A DNA stretch of 8,921 nt from JAFDWI01 sp964595905 (GTDB lineage: Bacteria > Actinomycetota > Acidimicrobiia > Acidimicrobiales > Iamiaceae), in the NCBI GenBank assembly GCA_964595905.1, contig CAZQSU010000109.1:1-8921 (forward strand), read 5' to 3'. Below, piece after piece: positions 6,114 through 8,921 of this stretch. Under the pieces are notes generated by a model that was not told the DNA's origin, did not search any database, and worked only from the letters and a program-made list of their open reading frames with translations. The position numbers and the translations under genes are program-made. How positions within the stretch are numbered: the stretch's first letter is position 1; each line of letters starts with the position of its first letter.

Positions 6114-6491
6114 ATGCTCGACCATGTCGGAATCCAATGCGCAGATGTCGCTGCCAGTGCCGCGTTCTACGACGCGGTGCTCGCGCCGCTCGGGGCCTCC
6201 CGGCTGATGGAACCCCACCAGGGAGTGATCGGCTACGGCATCCCGCCGGCGCCGGACTTCTGGATCAGTGGCCTGAGCGACGATCACACGGGCTGGCGCG
6301 AAGACCACCTCGCCTTCGGTGCCGACTCCCGCGCGGCCGTCGATGCGTTCTTCGAGGCAGCGGTCGAACACGGGGCGACCGTGCTGCACGAGCCGCGCGA
6401 GTGGCCCGAGTACCACCCGGGGTACTACGGCGCGTTCGTGCGGGATCCCGACGGCAACAACGTCGAAGCGGTCTGCCACCGTCCGGAGTAG
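6114..6491 (+). CDS. VOC-superfamily (glyoxalase/bleomycin resistance fold) protein
   Basis: A 125-residue protein made of two beta-alpha-beta-beta-beta modules, the size of a single-domain VOC protein that works as a dimer. It begins MLDHVGIQCADVAASAAFYD, the usual first strand and helix. Candidate metal ligands stand in the expected places: His4, His65 in EDHLAFGA, and Glu118 in the DPDGNNVEAVCH ending. The conserved GYYGAFVRDPDGNNVE block marks the last module. Relatives include glyoxalase I, extradiol dioxygenases and FosA-type thiol transferases; the substrate here is unknown. The ATG at 6114 is chosen because the fold starts there; an in-frame ATG at 6033 would overlap the SDR gene and add a basic tail with no match. 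The SRPBCC gene follows after 38 nt, so the two may be co-transcribed. Confidence 0.88.
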   Translation: MLDHVGIQCADVAASAAFYDAVLAPLGASRLMEPHQGVIGYGIPPAPDFWISGLSDDHTGWREDHLAFGADSRAAVDAFFEAAVEHGATVLHEPREWPEYHPGYYGAFVRDPDGNNVEAVCHRPE

Positions 6492-6529
6492 TCCCGCCGG
6501 TCGTCGCCGGTGTGCTGGACTGGCTCACC

Positions 6530-6988
6530 ATGGCCGAACGCATCGAGATCACCAGAGACATCGCCGCCGCACCCGAGGCCGTCTACGACGCGATCTCGGA
6601 CGTGACCCGCATGGGGGAGTGGTCGCCCGAATGCCACCATTGTGAGTGGACCGGGGACGCGACCGCCCCGGTGGTGGGAGCGACCTTCGACGGGCACAAC
6701 CGCAACGGCGAGCACACCTGGACGAGCCAGTGCACGATCACCGAGGCCGAGCGGGGACGCGCCTTCACCTTCGAGTGTGCGATGTTCGACGTCCACTACG
6801 CCACGTGGGGCTACCGCATCGAACCGATCGACGGCGGTGCTCGGGTGACCGAGTGGAACGACGACCTGCGTCCCGAATCCGCGCTCGAGTTCTCCAAGCA
6901 GCTCTCGGGCGTCGAGGACCGCGGTGCCCGCAACACCGAGACCATCAGCGACACCCTCGAACGCCTGGCGGCCGCCCTGGAGTCATGA
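6530..6988 (+). CDS. SRPBCC (START-like, polyketide cyclase/dehydrase-type) family protein
   Basis: A 152-residue protein of the hydrophobic-ligand-binding SRPBCC fold. The pattern is typical: an opening strand IEITRDIAAAPEAVYDAISD, the MGEWSPE turn at 28-34, VVGATFDGHNRNG at 48-60, then TFECAMF and WGYRIEPIDGGARVTEWND, closing with a long C-terminal helix. Such proteins bind lipids, polyketides or aromatic compounds, or act in small-molecule metabolism; the ligand cannot be told. A Cys-His-His-Cys run at 35-38 is unusual in this turn. No Shine-Dalgarno or clear leaderless -10 precedes the ATG at 6530, so translation probably depends on the upstream VOC mRNA. Its last codons overlap the recG start by 4 nt (ATGA), indicating translational coupling to recG. 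Confidence 0.87.
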   Translation: MAERIEITRDIAAAPEAVYDAISDVTRMGEWSPECHHCEWTGDATAPVVGATFDGHNRNGEHTWTSQCTITEAERGRAFTFECAMFDVHYATWGYRIEPIDGGARVTEWNDDLRPESALEFSKQLSGVEDRGARNTETISDTLERLAAALES

Positions 6989-8921
6989 GCGGGCGACGCC
7001 TCACCCAGCTCGCCGACATCCCGGTCACCGAGTTGCACGGGATCGGCCCCAAGCACGCGGCGGCGCTGGCCGAGGCGTTCGACGTGCACACGGTGCTCGA
7101 CCTGCTCACCCACTACCCGCGCCGGTATGTGGACCGCACCAACGAGCAGCGCATCGCGGATCTGCAGATCGGCGAACCGGCGATGGTGCTGGCCACGGTG
7201 CGCAAGATCTCGGCCCGGCGCACGCGGGGGCGACCGCCGCGCACGCTGGTCACCGCGGACGTCACCGACGGTTCGGGGTATCTGCGGGTCACGTTCTTCA
7301 ACCAGGGTTGGCGGGAGCGTCAGCTGCCCGCGGGCACCGAGTGCGTGCTGTTCGGCAAGGTCGAGGACTACCGCGGTCGGCTGCAGATGACGAACCCGGT
7401 GGTGGACCTGATCGGCGACCGCACCGGGAAGATCATCGCCATGTACCCCCAGTCGGAGAAGGAGCGGATCACCACCTGGGACCTCGCCCGCTGGATGACC
7501 GAGGTGCTCGACCGGGCGAAGACGTTCGCGGAGCCGGTCCCGGCCGAGCTGTTGCGCGCCCACCGCCTCATCGACCGCACCACCGCCTACCACGACATCC
7601 ACGCGCCCGAATCGATGGCCGACGTGCAACGGGCCCGGTCACGGTTGGTGTTCGACGAACTGTTACGGGTGCAGCTCGCCCTGGTCGGGCACAAACGCGC
7701 GCTTGCCGCCGAGGCCCGGGGCATCGCCCACGACACCGGGCGCGGCGACGGCTCGTTGCTGGCCCGGTTCGCCGGGTCGTTGCCGTTCCCGCTGACCGGT
7801 GCCCAGACCCGGGTCATCGCCGAGATCGACGCCGATCTCGGCTCGGAGGCGCCGATGCACCGGTTGTTGCAGGGTGACGTGGGCGCGGGCAAGACGCTCG
7901 TCGCGGTGCATGCGCTGCTCGCGGCGGTCCAGGGTGGTCATCAGGGCGCGCTCATGGCCCCGACCGAGGTGCTCGCCGAGCAACACCACGCGGGCGTCTC
8001 CGCGCTGCTCACCGATCTCAGCATCGGTGACGGGGGCAACCTGTTCGGTGAGCGGCCGGTGCGCGTCGCGGTGCTCACCAACCGCATCGGTGCGGCGGCC
8101 CGCCGCGAGGTGCTCACCGGCCTGGCCGACGGCACGATCGATGTGGTGGTCGGCACCCACGCCCTCATCCAGGAAGGCGTCACCTTCGCCTCGCTCGGGG
8201 TGGTGGTGATCGACGAGCAGCACCGCTTCGGGGTCGAGCAACGTGCCGCGTTGCGCGACGGCGCCGGCGCGGGCGGCGCGACCCCCGACGTGTTGGTGAT
8301 GACCGCCACGCCGATCCCGCGGACCGCGGCGATGACCGTGTACGGCGACCTCGACGTGTCGGTGCTCGACGAGCTGCCGCCGGGTCGCACCCCGATCACC
8401 ACGCACTGGGTGCGTCCCGACACGCTGGAAGAAGCCGATGCGTGGGGTCGGGTGCGCGACCAGGTGGCCGCGGGGCGCCAGGCCTACGTGGTGTGTCCGC
8501 TGATCGACGAGTCCGAGAAACTCGAGGTCGCCTCGGCGACCGACACCCGCGACCGGCTGATCGCGTCGGGCGGCGAGCTCGAAGGTCTGCGGGTCGGGTT
8601 GTTGCACGGGCGGCTCAAGGGTCCCGACAAGGAAGCGGTGATGGACGCGTTCCGCGCCGGCGAGTTGGATGTGATCGTGGCGACGACGGTCATCGAGGTC
8701 GGGGTCGACGTGCCGAACGCGACGGTGATGGTGATCCTCGACGCGGACCGCTTCGGCATCGCGCAGCTCCACCAGTTGCGGGGCCGGGTGGGCCGCGGCG
8801 CGGAGCAGTCGTGGTGCTACCTGCTCGCCGAAGGCGCCACGCCCGATGCCCAGGCCCGCCTCGAGGCGCTGGTGGCCACGACCGACGGGTTCGCCCTCGC
8901 CGAGACCGACCTCGACCTGCG
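6985..8921 (+). CDS. recG: ATP-dependent DNA helicase RecG, first 645 codons (3' end outside window)
   Basis: Superfamily 2 helicase that remodels stalled replication forks and branch-migrates Holliday and R-loop structures. Visible in order: an N-terminal LHGIGPKHAAAL helix-hairpin-like segment at about 17-28, the OB-fold wedge domain (about 60-155, including VTFFNQGWRERQL and YRGRLQMTNPVV), Walker A GDVGAGKT with Lys303, MAPTEVLAEQH (motif Ia), the DEQH box at 410-413 in IDEQHRFGVEQR, MTATPIPRT (motif III), VVCPLIDES, TTVIEVGVDVPNAT (motif V), and the LHQLRGRVGRG motif VI around 595-605. All helicase motifs are intact. The family is usually near 700 residues, so perhaps 60-100 residues are beyond the window. 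The start is the ATG in an ATGA overlap with the SRPBCC stop, preceded by GGAG only 2 nt away. In many bacteria recG sits next to fakA; here four genes lie between. Confidence 0.97.
   Translation, partial: MSGRRLTQLADIPVTELHGIGPKHAAALAEAFDVHTVLDLLTHYPRRYVDRTNEQRIADLQIGEPAMVLATVRKISARRTRGRPPRTLVTADVTDGSGYLRVTFFNQGWRERQLPAGTECVLFGKVEDYRGRLQMTNPVVDLIGDRTGKIIAMYPQSEKERITTWDLARWMTEVLDRAKTFAEPVPAELLRAHRLIDRTTAYHDIHAPESMADVQRARSRLVFDELLRVQLALVGHKRALAAEARGIAHDTGRGDGSLLARFAGSLPFPLTGAQTRVIAEIDADLGSEAPMHRLLQGDVGAGKTLVAVHALLAAVQGGHQGALMAPTEVLAEQHHAGVSALLTDLSIGDGGNLFGERPVRVAVLTNRIGAAARREVLTGLADGTIDVVVGTHALIQEGVTFASLGVVVIDEQHRFGVEQRAALRDGAGAGGATPDVLVMTATPIPRTAAMTVYGDLDVSVLDELPPGRTPITTHWVRPDTLEEADAWGRVRDQVAAGRQAYVVCPLIDESEKLEVASATDTRDRLIASGGELEGLRVGLLHGRLKGPDKEAVMDAFRAGELDVIVATTVIEVGVDVPNATVMVILDADRFGIAQLHQLRGRVGRGAEQSWCYLLAEGATPDAQARLEALVATTDGFALAETDLDL

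Noticed and set aside
7663..8772. 369-codon open frame on the minus strand across recG
   Set aside because: Antisense to the RecG helicase domain; the product is a low-complexity Arg/His/Val mixture with no motifs.
1..8921. Defence island, CRISPR array, phage, integron or insertion sequence
   Set aside because: No repeat-spacer pattern, transposase, integrase, nuclease, toxin or terminal inverted repeats were seen on either strand. The one helicase is RecG with all its usual motifs.

Overview
The window is high-GC, gene-dense DNA of actinobacterial character. The GTP-dependent PEP carboxykinase, four-cysteine bL28, a CpaE/TadZ-like ATPase, a DUF2332 protein and several apparently leaderless genes fit Actinomycetota. 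Acidimicrobiia is my best guess, but no 16S or other marker here settles it. A run of exactly 100 N at 4635-4734 shows that this is a scaffolded draft or metagenome assembly.

Layout. The left part (1-2561) is on the minus strand. In transcription order it holds a CpaE/TadZ-like receiver-ATPase (2561-1359), rpmB for ribosomal protein bL28 (1237-1043) with a good sigma-70-type promoter, and pckG (984-1, cut by the window edge). The right part (2615-8921) is on the plus strand. It holds fakA (DhaL-type fatty acid kinase subunit), a DUF2332 gene interrupted by the N gap, an NAD(P)-binding SDR-like protein, a small VOC/glyoxalase-fold protein, an SRPBCC (START-like) protein, and recG (cut by the right edge). 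The two halves diverge from a 53-bp spacer at 2562-2614.

How the genes relate. rpmB, fakA and recG form a cluster known from many Gram-positive bacteria. Here the relic is rearranged: rpmB points the other way, the receiver-ATPase lies between rpmB and fakA, and four small genes lie between fakA and recG. fakA/DUF2332 and SRPBCC/recG have overlapping stop and start codons, suggesting coupled translation. The starts of the ATPase, fakA, SDR and VOC genes each have a TANNNT hexamer 7-9 nt upstream and no clear Shine-Dalgarno, which is the pattern of leaderless mRNAs.

I find no CRISPR array, insertion sequence, tRNA, rRNA, toxin-antitoxin pair or recognisable defence system. The window is essentially housekeeping plus a small metabolic or unknown cassette. 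The points most worth checking are the cluster of leaderless promoters, the solitary ATPase with an altered P-loop, the disrupted gene order, and the undersized gap in the DUF2332 gene. No intergenic stretch exceeds 300 bases; the longest, 1238-1358, holds the rpmB promoter and a small hairpin.
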